Shown here one piece after another: positions 1 to 10,474 of a stretch of 64,000 nucleotides of DNA. The stretch covers positions 1-64,000 of the forward strand of contig JASAND010028439.1 in the NCBI GenBank assembly GCA_030248195.1, in the 5' to 3' direction. The notes under the pieces are model-generated. The model did no database searches. It worked only from the letters and a program-made list of their open reading frames with translations, and was not told the origin of the DNA. How positions within the stretch are numbered: the stretch's first letter is position 1; every line of letters starts with the position of its first letter. The stretch is from Trissonchulus latispiculum. Its lineage: Eukaryota; Nematoda; Enoplea; Enoplida; Ironidae. The position numbers were made by a program, and so were the translations under genes.

Positions 1-345
1 CAACCTTCACACGGTGAAGGCAACGTTCACACTGGTGTGAAAGCAACCTTCACACGGAGTGAAGGCAACCTTCACACGTTTTGAAGCAACCTTCACACAG
101 GCGACCTTCACCCGGTGAAGGCAGCCTTCACACTGTGTGAAGGCATCCTTCACACTGTGTGAAGCCAACCTTCAAAAGGTGAAGGCAACCTTCACACGGT
201 GTGAAGTTGCGCAAACTCCACGGTGTAGGCTACCTTCACACGGTGAAGGCAACCGCAGTGGCAACCGCTGTGGCGACCGCAGTGGCCACCGTAACACCGG
301 CAACGTTCACACGGTGCTAAGACAACTTTCACACGGAGTGAAGGT
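1..345. repeat. Palindromic 20-bp tandem repeat
   Basis: The first 345 bases are diverged copies of a roughly 20-bp unit built on the near-perfect palindrome CCTTCACACGGTGTGAAGG. Neighbouring units differ by small changes in the centre (GGTG, GGAGTG, GTGTG) and some are shortened. Each unit can fold on itself, so the array could form many small hairpins. The array probably continues left of the window. An open frame crosses it at 137-469, but that frame is mostly repeat and is not a supported gene. Confidence 0.85.
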
Positions 346-1225
346 AATTATTAAAAGATTGTCATTAAAATGTTTTTACCGTCGAGATTTTAATTGTCAA
401 TGGAAAATTGTAACGAGAACTGATACGTTTGGGTCATTGGCTATTGTAATAATTCAGGTGTGCTTGTAATGCTTTGGTAGATTTTGATGACGTCGGGGCG
501 TACCAGATTTATTTTGTTAAAAGCAAAGGTTAATAGCATAAGACCGAAAATGCCATTAAACGAGAAAAGCAATTTCTTGTGCTCAGGGTGCAGAGCACCT
601 CAGAAATGTAAGTTTTAATCAACTAAGGCATACATTGTCCAATTATGAGACAGTGTCTATAGGCATGGTAGTTGCATACACCGGTGCATCCTCGGTTGAC
701 ACAGCCGTCTCAGTGGTTCCCAAGGATATCAAATCCAATCCACCTGGAGGCCGGTTGTTGTTGTTGTACTGGAGAATTTTACAAACACCGAGAACACCAA
801 TTTCGTTTCACACCAAAGCCGATAATTACGATCGGCAACAGCAACATTGTAGCAGCCGACACTGTAGGCAAGAGAACTGTTAATAGTTCATTCTGAAAGT
901 TTTAAAGTTACTTTGAATTTGCAAGCAAGTGTTATTAGTCGGGTGATTAAATGTAGGAAACCTTCACATACTTTCTCGGTCCTATCTGTAAATCTGTTCC
1001 GCTGGATCTGTGTCTTAATTTCTGAGCTAAATAAAATTTCTTTCGAGTTTGATATCCAAGAAGCTTTGAACATTTGAACTCAGCTTGTGGCAAAATCATA
1101 TCATTATAATTTTCTATCTGTGTTGATTAAGTTCCAAAATATTTTTGCAGTGAGAAGTGTTGTAATTGTAACAAAACTAATACCATTGCTCTATTCAGTT
1201 CAGGAATTGTACCTGCTATTATCGC
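346..1225. other. No supported gene
   Basis: AT-rich sequence between the palindromic array and the first TTAA element. Short open frames at 635-896 and 1087-1341 have no recognisable domain, no convincing splice context and no match to other copies in the window. I see nothing functional here. Confidence 0.5.
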
Positions 1226-2212
1226 TTAAGGTGGTGATTCCCTTTGGTCACATAAAGCTTGCACCATTATTACTCATTGATTACATAGAGTTAAGAAGCC
1301 ATTTTAATATCAAAATGCAGTTAGACATTTTCTCTTTTTAATGCATACGATGACACTAGTGTTGTTTTTCTAAAATATTTTTAACACATTTTAGAAGAAG
1401 TATAATATTCCAGATTTTTTGCAGACTCAAGCAAATTTTTTCGCGAGTCATCGATTATATCATTCGATACCTGCATCAAATAGCGGGTGACGATTCTTTA
1501 TTCATTGTGAAATCGCTCTTCGTTATAGAGAAATAAGCTGAAATGTGTGCGTAACCTGTATTTTGCCTACTTTTTCCAAATTTGTCAAGCGATTACTTTA
1601 GCTAGAAAGCAGTAATCGGGGAAACTAAAAAACGTCCCTGGGTATATTTGTGCAGAACACATCTGTTCAGTAGCAGCCCTCCACCTTGCGTGGTGAATGC
1701 TCCACAATCTTTAAAAAAATTGGTCGTGTTTTTCCAAAAACTACATTTTTTATGATAGCAGCCTACGGAGTGGCTGATGGAAGACGATCATGCTTCGGAT
1801 AATTTGCCCCCATGAGACCTTCAGGTCGACGCCCTTAGTTTGATTTTACGGCTTTCATAGTTCAAGAAATGATGGATTATTTGATTTCTGCAAAAGTGAC
1901 AAGTTTTCGACGCCAAAACAAGAAAATCGACTATATCTCACGGTAGAGAAAAACTACGACGTTGCTTTAAAAAGCAAAAATGTGAAACTCAACGAGATCT
2001 TTCGAGTGAACATAGTCATAGCTGTATAGCTGCTCCGAAACTTTCAGAAATTGGGAAAAATCGTCCTGACCGGAAATCTCGAATTTTTGAATCGGGATTG
2101 CTCGGAGGGTGTTAGAGCGCTATAAGAACATATTTCGGAAAGTTTCGTCAAATTTCATCTTGATTTACGCCGCCAACCAACAATATGTGCCCAAAAGGAA
2201 TCACCGCCTTAA
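1226..2212 (+). mobile_element. TTAA-flanked non-autonomous element, copy 1
   Basis: A 987-bp element that starts TTAAGGTGGTGATTCC and ends GGAATCACCGCCTTAA, so it has inverted ends of about 12 bp next to TTAA on both sides. It matches the copy at 10475-11457 along its whole length, which defines both borders. It holds no long open frame and no transposase, so it would need a transposase from elsewhere. TTAA targets are typical of piggyBac-type elements, but the terminal GGTGGT is not the usual piggyBac CCCT/CCYT end, so the superfamily is open. The right end differs from the left at one position (CACCGCC for CACCACC). Confidence 0.85.
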
Positions 2213-2468
2213 GTTTAACTAGGCAGAGAGTTGTAAGACACAGTAGCTGCCATCTAGTATTATATTGCAGTTATCGAAAATCTATGAATCAATACCTATC
2301 TATATTTATGAAAACTGTGTACGATCTCTAGCGTCAATTGTCCGGTATCGATCAGCTTGTTTCAATGACAAAATAAATGAAACACTCACAACTAAAACTA
2401 CCGGTATAGACTCCTAAACAGCAAAACGTTTTATACTTTTAGGCTTTAATTTAGGCTTTAAATCTGAT

Positions 2469-2645
2469 ATGATACTTTCGCAATGTATAGCCGCCAGAAC
2501 TCTTCTGGCATCAAGTTATCTTTTGGAAAGCCATTTTTTAACTCTATACGACTGCATCTACTGCAATGATTCGTTTACGTCTGTCAGACAGCTGAAAAAT
2601 CATCTGCATTTTAGTCAATCGATAGTCCTCGATCTGAAACTCTAG
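2469..2645 (+). CDS. Zinc-finger protein fragment, family C copy 1 (first finger)
   Basis: A 58-codon open frame with one C2H2-type finger: CIYC, then about twelve residues including FTSVRQL, then HLH. Its N-terminal part has QCIAARTLL, which resembles INCGRSLLQ in the family C copy at 60.8-61.1 kb. The finger also resembles CPTCQSGNHTVRQLRQHH at 36.8 kb. The three-way resemblance is why I accept so short a frame. It may be one exon of the gene that continues at 2939-3172. Probable role is nucleic-acid binding; the target is unknown. Upstream and downstream exons were not found with confidence. Confidence 0.5.
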   Translation: MILSQCIAARTLLASSYLLESHFLTLYDCIYCNDSFTSVRQLKNHLHFSQSIVLDLKL

Positions 2646-2938
2646 TTGCAGCCATTAGAAAACTAGAGGTGGTGCTGACTATTTTAAAAATATCTCACCA
2701 GTCCCAATGTGCCTGCATTGGTCTTGGAAGGCTACAGAACAAGCGCAGCACGTTCATACAATTTGTGGGTTTTTATTAATTGATATAAATTATTAAGTTA
2801 ACAATCAAATTGATAATTACGGTATTGCAATTAAAAGTTTTAGTTTTAGAAATCGTAAACAAGACAGTTCAGTTCTTGGGAACGTCGCATAAACTCATCC
2901 TTGTAAAGTGTGCAAAATCAGCAACTGACAAATAAATT

Positions 2939-3172
2939 TTGAGCATTGTTAAGATTAAGATGTCACTGACTTTGCTCATTTTCTCACAACAATCTAGTTG
3001 TGAAAATTGTTCTGAATTTGCTTATCATATGAACAAACGTCATCCTTACACCAACGGAGAAATGATTGCTTATCACTGTCGCCAATGCGGTGCCACGTGG
3101 GAAAGAAAGGAAGAGCTGATTATTCACGAAAAGTTGGTGCATGATATCGACTTAGCAGAAGCAGAGTATTAA
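2939..3172 (+). CDS. Zinc-finger protein exon, family C copy 1 (second finger)
   Basis: An open frame of about 77 codons. It contains a short Cys/His cluster (CENC and a following HMNKRH) and then a clear C2H2 finger, HCRQCGATWERKEELIIHEK with the second zinc-ligand His in LVHD. It ends in acidic residues, DLAEAEY, before the stop. The pattern HCxxCxAT followed by EL and HExLxH recurs on the minus strand near 60.75 kb, where it is split by a frameshift. The ATG used is only the first in frame; an upstream exon at 2469-2645 probably supplies the N-terminus. It lies head to head with a family A tail exon (3190-3378, minus). A DNA- or RNA-binding role is likely from the fold; everything else is unknown. 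Confidence 0.55.
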   Translation: MSIVKIKMSLTLLIFSQQSSCENCSEFAYHMNKRHPYTNGEMIAYHCRQCGATWERKEELIIHEKLVHDIDLAEAEY

Positions 3173-3189
3173 TCACATTGCATAATGGA

Positions 3190-3378
3190 TTAGACTAGAA
3201 CAGTTGTAGGGTTATATACAGAATCGTTCAAGTCCATTTCAAATGCTGCATTCACCGTTTCAGATTCAGGTTGCACCCGATGTGCTCGAAAATATTCATT
3301 TATTAATAAAACTAAAAGTAAGAGCATTCCAGTTCCCCGCATTGTCGAAAAATGCATCCAAAGCCAAAGTACATCGTA
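3190..3378 (-). pseudogene. Family A membrane-anchor and cytoplasmic-tail exon
   Basis: Minus-strand exon with a splice acceptor (TTTGTCTTAG) just before it. It encodes a hydrophobic stretch (around MLLLLVLLINEYF) followed by basic RAHRV and a short acidic tail ending DSVYNPTTVLV and a stop. The same end recurs as PVYQTTTVPI at 34.9 kb and VYNETTVPL at 60.65 kb, so the exon belongs to a repeated family of single-pass membrane proteins. The ectodomain exons are missing here. A decayed DNA polymerase fragment lies directly upstream instead, so this copy is probably dead. It is part of duplication D; the second copy is at 26690-26912. Confidence 0.5.
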
Positions 3379-3389
3379 CTAAGACAAAC

Positions 3390-3701
3390 CAGATGATAAC
3401 GTAAAATTGTTTTATCGCACATTTCTCTTTGCAAGTATTTCGGCTTTAGCCAGTTTCTCTTAACAAAATTGTTCACTTTGGCATCAGTTTTACAGAGAAA
3501 GTTCCACTGACACTCCCAGATAAACTCCACGTCATACGTTCTGTAAAGTAACTCTAATATCCGTTCGGTAGTTAATGCATTAACAGAAAAAGGAAGTTTT
3601 ATAATAGGGCTTATCCTATTTAAATTTTCAGCGCTCTTACAATAGTGTCTTTGTTGCCTTGCTCTTTGTCTTTGTTGCCTACGGATCCGTTCCACTAACA
3701 A
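3390..3701 (-). pseudogene. Family-B DNA polymerase fragment (Polinton-like)
   Basis: A minus-strand open stretch with TYDVEFIWECQWNFLCKTD and then AKVNNFVKRN. The WEC.W..C core is typical of Polinton/Maverick and related protein-primed family-B polymerases. The same block appears at 20.74 kb as VRWECESVEMCERD followed by NFV, where it lies in order with other polymerase motifs. Only about 80 residues remain and no polymerase active-site motif is present. It lies immediately upstream of the family A tail exon and downstream of a family B gene, all on the same strand within duplication D. Confidence 0.5.
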
Positions 3702-3966
3702 CTGTGAAACCCATCAACATAAATCGATTCGACATCGCCTGAATACGGCTCCTGTAGTAATAACCTCTGTTCCCTTCCGTTAAGAGCAGTTTTGATAAAG
3801 ACATCGTGTTTAAATGATTGGTATGAAAGGCATTGCATCATCCCACTTGCCTTGTTGCAGAGACGCGGTCTAAGATTTTCAATTTTCTTCCTTACTACGT
3901 ATGGTCCGGTTAAATCACTATCGCTAAATTATATTATATTAAGTTATATAATATCGTTAAGTTAAA

Positions 3967-4320
3967 TTATATGGGCGGTTCCATGCACTCCTGTTCATCG
4001 CCACCTTCGATTCCGTCATCGTTTTCAGACGATTCTCCAGGCGTGTTAGCATTCTTCAGATAACTCTCCTCCAGCTTTTTCATAGCTGCCAAGGTTTCCG
4101 GCAGCTTTTCTGCCAGTTTTTGTAAAGGATCCTCCCATAAATCAAGTTTTCCTTTCGAATTGTCAGGGATTTTTGACGGGTCCTCGGCCAGCCTTGCGTA
4201 ATACTCTAGTCTAAATTTGGTAAAAGCAGGGTTTTACCACCATAGAAATCTCTGCATGCAACGTTCGCGTAATCGGAATTAATTTCGTTGGCTCCATAAA
4301 TAGTTCGCTGCAAGAATATA
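3967..4320 (-). pseudogene. Family B PC4-like protein, copy 1
   Basis: Minus-strand reading with FRLEYYARLAEDPSKIPDNS, then KGK, a helix-like LQKLAEKLPETLAAMKK and an acidic end with NTPGESSENDDGIEGGDEQ before the stop at 3967-3969. The order (a strand with R.YY, a short Pro/Ser loop, KG, then an amphipathic helix) is that of PC4/p15 single-strand DNA-binding proteins; this is a pattern match, not a search result. Compared with the second copy at 27501-27850, the N-terminal half is out of frame, so the copy is broken. It is part of duplication D. Confidence 0.45.
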
Positions 4321-4531
4321 AAAGAGATAACTTTGGTTAAGCGCGATTCACTGCAAGCAAAGTTTACGGGAATATGTTTTTTCGTTTCTGGGTAAAAAAT
4401 TTATTGATAGGGTACTTGACGGTAAAAACATTGAATAATAGAATTTTAGTTAATGTGGTGGTTGTTCAGTTAATAGATTGTTCTGCAAAATGAAATGTTT
4501 TATTTGCTGAAACTCTTGTTACAGATTATGC

Positions 4532-4858
4532 TTAAGGTGGTGATTCCCTTTGGTCACATAAAGTTGGCACCATTATTTCTCATTCATTACTTGGAGTTAA
4601 GAAGCCATTTTCATATCAAAATGTAGCTTGACATTTTCTCTTTTTAATGCATACCATGAAACTAATGTTGTTTTTCTGGAATATTTTTAACACATTTTAG
4701 AAGAAGTATAATTTTCCAGAATTTTTGCAGACTCAACTAAATTTTTTCGCGAGACATCGGTTATATCATTCGATACCTCCATCAAATAGCTGGGGACGAT
4801 TTTTTCTTTATTGTGAAATCGCTCTTCGTTATAGAGAAATAAGCTGTAATGTGAGCGT
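4532..4858 (+). mobile_element. TTAA element, copy 2 (5' part only)
   Basis: Starts TTAAGGTGGTGATTCC and follows copies 1 and 3 for about 325 bases, to the stretch around AGAAATAAGCTG, then diverges abruptly. The 3' inverted end is absent. It is inserted at the TTAA that is still empty in the second copy of duplication D (28081-28084). Confidence 0.8.
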
Positions 4859-6005
4859 TTCTTTATCTTTATGTTTATGTTTAAAAAGTCAGCAAGCAAG
4901 GCAAATCGTGCATCTTTTTTGCCGGTAAAGCAACCTTATAACTGGTTTTTTTGCAAAATTTGAAAAGGAGAAAATGCAAAAAAGCTTGGTTAGACCTAGT
5001 AAAAACCTTCGCATTAAGCAATATACAGTGATATGTGTGCGACCTGCAGTTATCTATTGCTTGACATGCAATGGAATTGGAAATCATATCTGAGGCTGTG
5101 TACAATAATAATCGACAATTTTTACATTTCCGGCTGTCAATTTTTCCACAGATTCTACCCAGAGAAACGTTTATACCAGTTGATAGATTGAGTTTTTCAA
5201 TATTTTAATTTAAAGCTTAGCTTTGAAGGTTCGGAATTTCTGTTAAACTTTCACAAATAAAGCCAGCTAAGTTAGTTCTTCTAGGTTGCGAAATCAGAAA
5301 TTATTACCTCCGATGATTAATACACCATGATTCGATTGAATTTTCTTAAGCAGCTAGGTAGTAGTAATAAGATTTTCCTAAAAATGGAGCCGAAGGTTAC
5401 ATAACTGTTGTACATTTTCTGTATTGCACTGCCTCAGGGGGGGGGGGTTAACTTATGGTTTAAAATCAAAAGTTTTAAAATATGTGCTGTCTGTCTACAA
5501 AAATTTTAATCCGATCCTGATGTTTTCTATTTTTCTCACGCTATGGTAAACTTAATTTTACAATACATACCGTAGCAAATTTTGCAGATTTAATGAAGGC
5601 ACCACAGAATGCAAGGCTTTATAGGATATTTCGAACGACTGAAATTATAATTGTAAAGACGATGCTTAAGTGTCACAACGGGCAAAAGCTCTGCACAACG
5701 GAGAAATGTCGAGTTTTTTAAACGGTTTTTGAGAAGAAGCTACCGCTAATTAAATCTTTCAGGAAAGCTTCGTAAATTTTTAACTTGCTTTGACCGTATG
5801 CAGAAAGTATCTATCCAAAGGAGTGCTTAAAATGAATTATATTTTACAAAGTTAATAGCAAAGTTATGATATCAAAGTTATGTTATCAAAGCAAATAGCT
5901 TACTGCATTCTAACCAACCTTTTACTTGCCGTTTTATTAAGAAATATTAGAACTACTGTTTGCGTATTTGCAGATTTCGTTTTTCATTGATTCAGATTAA
6001 ACAGA
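4859..6005. other. No supported gene
   Basis: AT-rich sequence with a poly-G run near 5436 and no open frame that shows a domain or matches a repeated family. The overlapping small frames at 4687-5105 lie partly in the TTAA element and look fortuitous. Confidence 0.5.
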
Positions 6006-6988
6006 ATGAAGCTGATATTGACTTTGTCGCTATTCTTCACGGTCATTGAATCACAGCTAAAAATTTTAGTTACTCTGATTATGATTTTCATTATTAAAAA
6101 TTTGTTATAATGGGTTCGATTGTCCGCCGAATAAATAAAGCATAGCGTAAATAAATTGTTGCGAATAAATTTAATGATCGTGCAAAATCAAGATGACTGA
6201 TGTTGACGAAGGTATTAATATTCAGATATTGACCTGCACTGATTGCAAATCCACTGTGCGCTGTGGTCCTAATTTATCACAGTGTTTTCTTTTCTTTTCT
6301 TTCAATCTTTTCATCCACTATTCAAATCTAGATACACTGTATCTGTCTGGGACCGGAAAAGAAATTTGTGATTGCCAGCAGTTCACTTCTCAGTCCTGTT
6401 GTGGCTTAGCTGTCAGAATTCTCGATGGAGGAGATTGCGAGTGGTAATTTGTCCATTTAAATTTTGGTTGCCATTTGGGAAGAGTAAGATTACTACTCCA
6501 ATAGAGCAATGGAGAAATACAGTAAAAGCGAAAGTAAAAATTGAAGTAGTGAAAAGAATCAGGTATTGCGGTTCCTGGACTTCTCCGATGGTCATGTTTT
6601 CGTGCCATCAGGAGACATTGTAATTTCATGAATCAGAAACTTATATTTTAAACTAAATGAATGAATCCCATTATATCCTCCCAACAAGAAGGAGTATAGG
6701 TGAAACTGGTTCTGTCAGTGTTTCCAGTTTTTACAACCTCCACAAAAATTTTTTATTGACCAGATTTTATGAAGTTTTAGCACGGCTACCACAAATACTA
6801 CCGATACCACTCCTACAGATCATAGTGCTACGACTGCTGCTACTACTAGTGCCACCACCACTACTAAAACTACTAAAACTACTACTACTACTACAACTAC
6901 TACTACTACTACTACTACCGCTACTATTACCGATACAGCGACGACGAGTACTACCACCAGAAGCCAAGGATCTCGCAGAGATGATTGA
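6006..6988 (+). pseudogene. Family A mucin-like membrane protein, partial
   Basis: Three pieces in one order suggest a split gene. At 6006 an ATG opens a signal-peptide-like sequence, MKLILTLSLFFTVIESQ. At 6193-6280 a short Cys-containing stretch, LTCTDCKSTVRCGPNL, would start the ectodomain. At 6781, right after a TTTTAG acceptor, an exon of almost pure threonine runs to a TGA at 6986-6988. A long threonine tract next to a signal peptide is typical of O-glycosylated, mucin-like surface proteins. No membrane segment or tail exon was found downstream, and intron borders other than the last acceptor are weak, so the model is tentative and the copy may be dead. The leucine-rich frame over the same bases (6657-6998) is a by-product of the ACT repeat. 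Confidence 0.4.
6781..6988 (+). repeat. ACT/ACN codon run encoding poly-threonine
   Basis: Short interspersed ACT, ACC and ACA triplets, with an uninterrupted ACT-rich core near 6870-6920. It doubles as the Thr-rich exon of a family A gene, so repeat slippage here would change the length of the mucin-like stalk. Confidence 0.6.
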
Positions 6989-7329
6989 AAAAGTGTAGTA
7001 GGAAGACAGCAGTCGTTCAAAGTAATCTTGCAGCTTGGCTATATTTTACAGAACCGTAAAAACAAACTTTAAAATATTTTACACTAACCCTAATACCGTT
7101 ATGTGGCAAAAGACTAGCTAGCTTTTCCAATATCGAACTTTTAGTGAAATTCGCAACCTCTGGAATTGTGAAGGTCGGCGTTACAGTGTCAATATCAGCA
7201 AGTTCAAGTTCAAAATTTTACTAAAATCCTGGCATTTTAAAATGTTTCCGACAAATTCGGCGTCGGCAATTTCTTCCCTTATCACCTTCCCGTCTTTTAT
7301 CACTTATTACATAAGGTTTTAATTGCAAC

Positions 7330-7450
7330 ACTCTAGTTATGAAGTGAGACATCCAGCTGTGAAGTGAGACTTTTAGTTGTGAAATGAGACTTCTAGTTGT
7401 GAAGTGAGACTTTTAGTTGTGAAATGCGACTGGTTGTGAAGTAGACACAA
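7330..7450. repeat. 20-bp tandem repeat
   Basis: About five adjoining units of AGTTGTGAAGTGAGACTTTT with point changes; the last is shortened. It resembles no coding pattern. The bases between it and the threonine exon (6989-7329) show nothing recognisable. Confidence 0.8.
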
Positions 7451-8345
7451 CGACTCAATTTATGAGTTGGTTATTTAAATTTAGATCGTAATAAAGAGTT
7501 TTGATCAGTTTAACGCAGAAACCACTGGAAATCTTAAAATTTTATATATAGTTATTCTTTCGATCTAATACATTCCTGTTGCTGTCCACTGCTCCCTTTC
7601 AAACCTTTCAAAGATATATTTCAGTCACTGGTTTCTTGAACAAAAATAGACATTGTTTTAAAGGGACAGTGAACTGCTATTGAAACTTCGGGTAGACTGT
7701 GTCAAGACTTTAATTTGTTTTCTTTTAAATACCGTGCATACAGATATAACAAAAACTGCGATTTTTAACAAATATTTCGTTAGAAAATTTGCATATATTA
7801 ATGAAAACAACCACCGCTTCTGGTAGTTGATCGGCGGACTACGTTATTCCGGGACACTATATCTGGACTGCCAACAAAACTAAGTCACGATTTTAGTTAT
7901 ATTTAGTTGTACCTAAAACTGTTTTCAGTTCTCCTAACATTTGGTTTCTGCAGATACTGAACGATTGTCTTGGCTTACCTACATCAGAAAATATTAGGTC
8001 TTTCGATGACAACGCTTTTTAGGTTTATTAATACTGCAAAAACTTGACACGATATTTGTCCGGGCTCAAAGCCGGAAGTTAGATTTTCAGGGTCAAGAAT
8101 GACAGAGAAGATCAGCTGGTTCCATTCCATGGTGAGATCTCGAGACGGTCCAAGCTCCTACCCTCCACCACAAAATTACATTGCCCAAGATGAACTCATT
8201 TTGATACGATTTCTAACGTGAAGCTAAAATTAGCTATTTCGGAGTGAAAAATTCAATCACCAGAATAAAACAGTTATCTTAGTGCCTGTAACTGAAAGAC
8301 GTAACGTAGTTTTTGAAAATGGCCGTATTTCAAATTTGTGAAAAT
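7451..8345. other. No supported gene
   Basis: AT-rich sequence without a supported open frame, RNA gene or repeat match. Confidence 0.5.
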
Positions 8346-9170
8346 GGAACGGAGCAGCAGCAGAGGGCTAAGAAAAAATTTGCGGCGCAACGATGAGGTT
8401 GTCACTGGCCAAGAAAAGTTAGTAGTCTTAGCTCGAAATACCAACTAGTGGATGCATTAATATCCGGCCTAGGTCATAGGTTGTCTAAACTTCATCATCC
8501 ATAAATCATCATCCACAAACTTCTGGGAGTATTTTGATTGAAAGATATCGGAAGTCTTCCATTGCTTGGAAACCAGCTTCATAGAAAATTTTCCTCCCAG
8601 CTGAGACATCCAGCCTATAATGTACCGTGTTTCTATCCAGCATCCCGAGATAGCAATATTCCACCAATTGTGAAATTTCGATTGAGATTTTCTGAAAATG
8701 CAAAGAGACAGTCCACCAATTACACCAGAAAATACTTTACATCGGTTTCCGAGCGCTTTTCAAATCGGTTTCCAAGTTTTACTGTTTCAGAGCTATACTG
8801 TATATATGAAGTTTAATCCATTTAAGCAGTTCTCCTGCAGAAGGCTAAGAAAAAATTTGCGGCGGAACGATGAGGTAGTCATCATCCTTAAATCATCATC
8901 GATCAGCTTCTGGGATTTTTTGGATGAAAGATATCGGCAGTGTTCCATTGCTTGGATACCATATTCACAGAAAACTTTCCTCCCAGCTGAAACATTCAAC
9001 TTTTATGTACCGCGTTTCTATCCAGCATCCCGAGTTGTGAAATTTCGATTAAGATTTCTTGAACATGCAAAGAGACAGTCCTCCAATTACACCAGAAAAA
9101 ACTTTGCATCGCTTTCCGAGTTTTACTGTTTCGGGGGTATTCTGTATACATGAAGTTTAATCCGGAGTTG
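8346..9170. repeat. Imperfect tandem duplication, unit roughly 350-490 bp
   Basis: Two adjoining copies each begin near AGGCTAAGAAAAAATTTGCG (8367 and 8840) and end near ATGAAGTTTAATCC (8806 and 9150). Shared landmarks are CCATTGCTTGGA, TTTCTATCCAGCATCCCGAG and CAAAGAGACAGTCC. The second copy has lost several internal pieces. A poor third remnant ends near 9300 (ATGAAGTTTAAACTGG). Overlapping open frames differ in frame between the copies, so a conserved protein is not supported. Confidence 0.75.
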
Positions 9171-10474
9171 TTGGTAAATTAACTGTTTAACTGTTTCAAG
9201 AAAACAAAAGAAGATGGAGTTTCAAAAAGACTCAACTTGCGTTCCGGGGAGAGTGGACGGACCAGTGACCAGGGTGAGCGGAACTCTGTATAAATGAAGT
9301 TTAAACTGGAATTGTTAGCAGTTTAATCGCTGCACAAAATTCTGAATTTGATCCGTGCTCAAGGCAGCCATTGTTACATTGACAAAACATAAATTAACCC
9401 ATTCCGCCTTAGTAATTTACCAAAGCATTGATGAGGGATCATGCCAACTCTGAGTTTTCACAATATGATGTTCTCATGCTTGATAGGGCTGCCTACTCTA
9501 TTCATTTTTGCATTCACAGCAGCTGTCAGATACTGGAACAGTACAATCAGAATCGTTCTGTGTGTTTCCATTTATAACCAACTTAGACACTGGTGCATAA
9601 CAGATTTTTAGTTGACAATTTATTGCGAAGATAATGCATATTTCATAGAGCAGTAAAGTATGTAAATACGAAATTCCATTCAAAAAGCAAAATCTAAGAA
9701 TCCAATATAGCTGAAACAAAAATGCATACCTAAACTAGTGTTGAACATTAAGTTTGAGTTAGCTTGATGCAATTTTCTACCGCCAGTCTAGAATTTTGAT
9801 AAAATACCTTTGCAGAAATTGTTGGATACTTGAGTTTCGTTAAATGCTCATTTCGCAAACTACACTCTCATGTGTGTTTTATATAAACTGTATTTATTAA
9901 TTACTTAGCACTAAGCTAAAACCGAAATAGTATTGATGCTAAATTATGCTTTAAAGCTGCTAAACCAACTACATATTTAATTTATTGTAGGATGTAGAAT
10001 AAGGCTGAAGCATCACAATAAATTCAAACTTGTACATATATTTTGTATAGAAATGCATTTGTTTACCTGTACATAATCTTTGTTAATCTTATCAGCTCAA
10101 ACAAAGCACCTTAAGAAGTGTACGGACACGAATTCTGTACTGATTATTATTAAACACAGAATTATTATTATCAGACGTTTTAAACCAGGTTTTTGCTTTT
10201 GTGGGTGTGAATTTCTCAAGAACATACAATCGTCTCTTAATGTGTATCTAAAAACAAAGCAAGACAGGACAAACAAATAAAAAAGTTAGTTTCATGTATT
10301 CATCAATAACAAGGTCAAATTTCCTCATTTTCTGTGCTTAAATTTGTAGCCTAATTTGTTTTAGCTTTCACCTTCGTTGGTTTTAAAAGAAATCAAATCA
10401 GATTCTTGTCAGGGGGAACGAAAATGTCCCGAAAAATGATGTTATCAGTTGCTTGTTTTATAACATCGGTTCTT
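9171..10474. other. No supported gene
   Basis: AT-rich sequence. Small frames at 9498-9719 (minus) and 10080-10280 (plus) have no recognisable domain or repeated relative. I see no RNA gene. Confidence 0.5.

Larger units (their letters stand above)
3195..4533. repeat. Duplication D, copy 1
   Basis: This segment matches 26732-28084 almost throughout, with scattered substitutions and small indels. It carries a family A tail exon, a polymerase fragment and a family B gene, all on the minus strand. Copy 1 has a truncated TTAA element at its right edge exactly where copy 2 reads GATTATGCTTAAATGG. Copy 2 therefore shows the state before that insertion. A third piece of the right end lies at 31592-31690. 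Confidence 0.85.

Noticed and set aside
1..345. CRISPR-like appearance of the spaced repeats
   Set aside because: There are no distinct spacers, units adjoin and are palindromic, and the genome is eukaryotic. The same applies to 7330-7450.
137..469. 110-codon open frame
   Set aside because: Mostly the palindromic tandem repeat read through; no domain and no splice or start context.
6657..6998. Leucine-rich frame and the antisense Ser- and Val-rich frames
   Set aside because: All are by-products of the ACT repeat; the threonine frame has the splice acceptor and the family resemblance.
8509..9153. Open frames in the tandem duplication
   Set aside because: The reading frame is not kept between the two copies.
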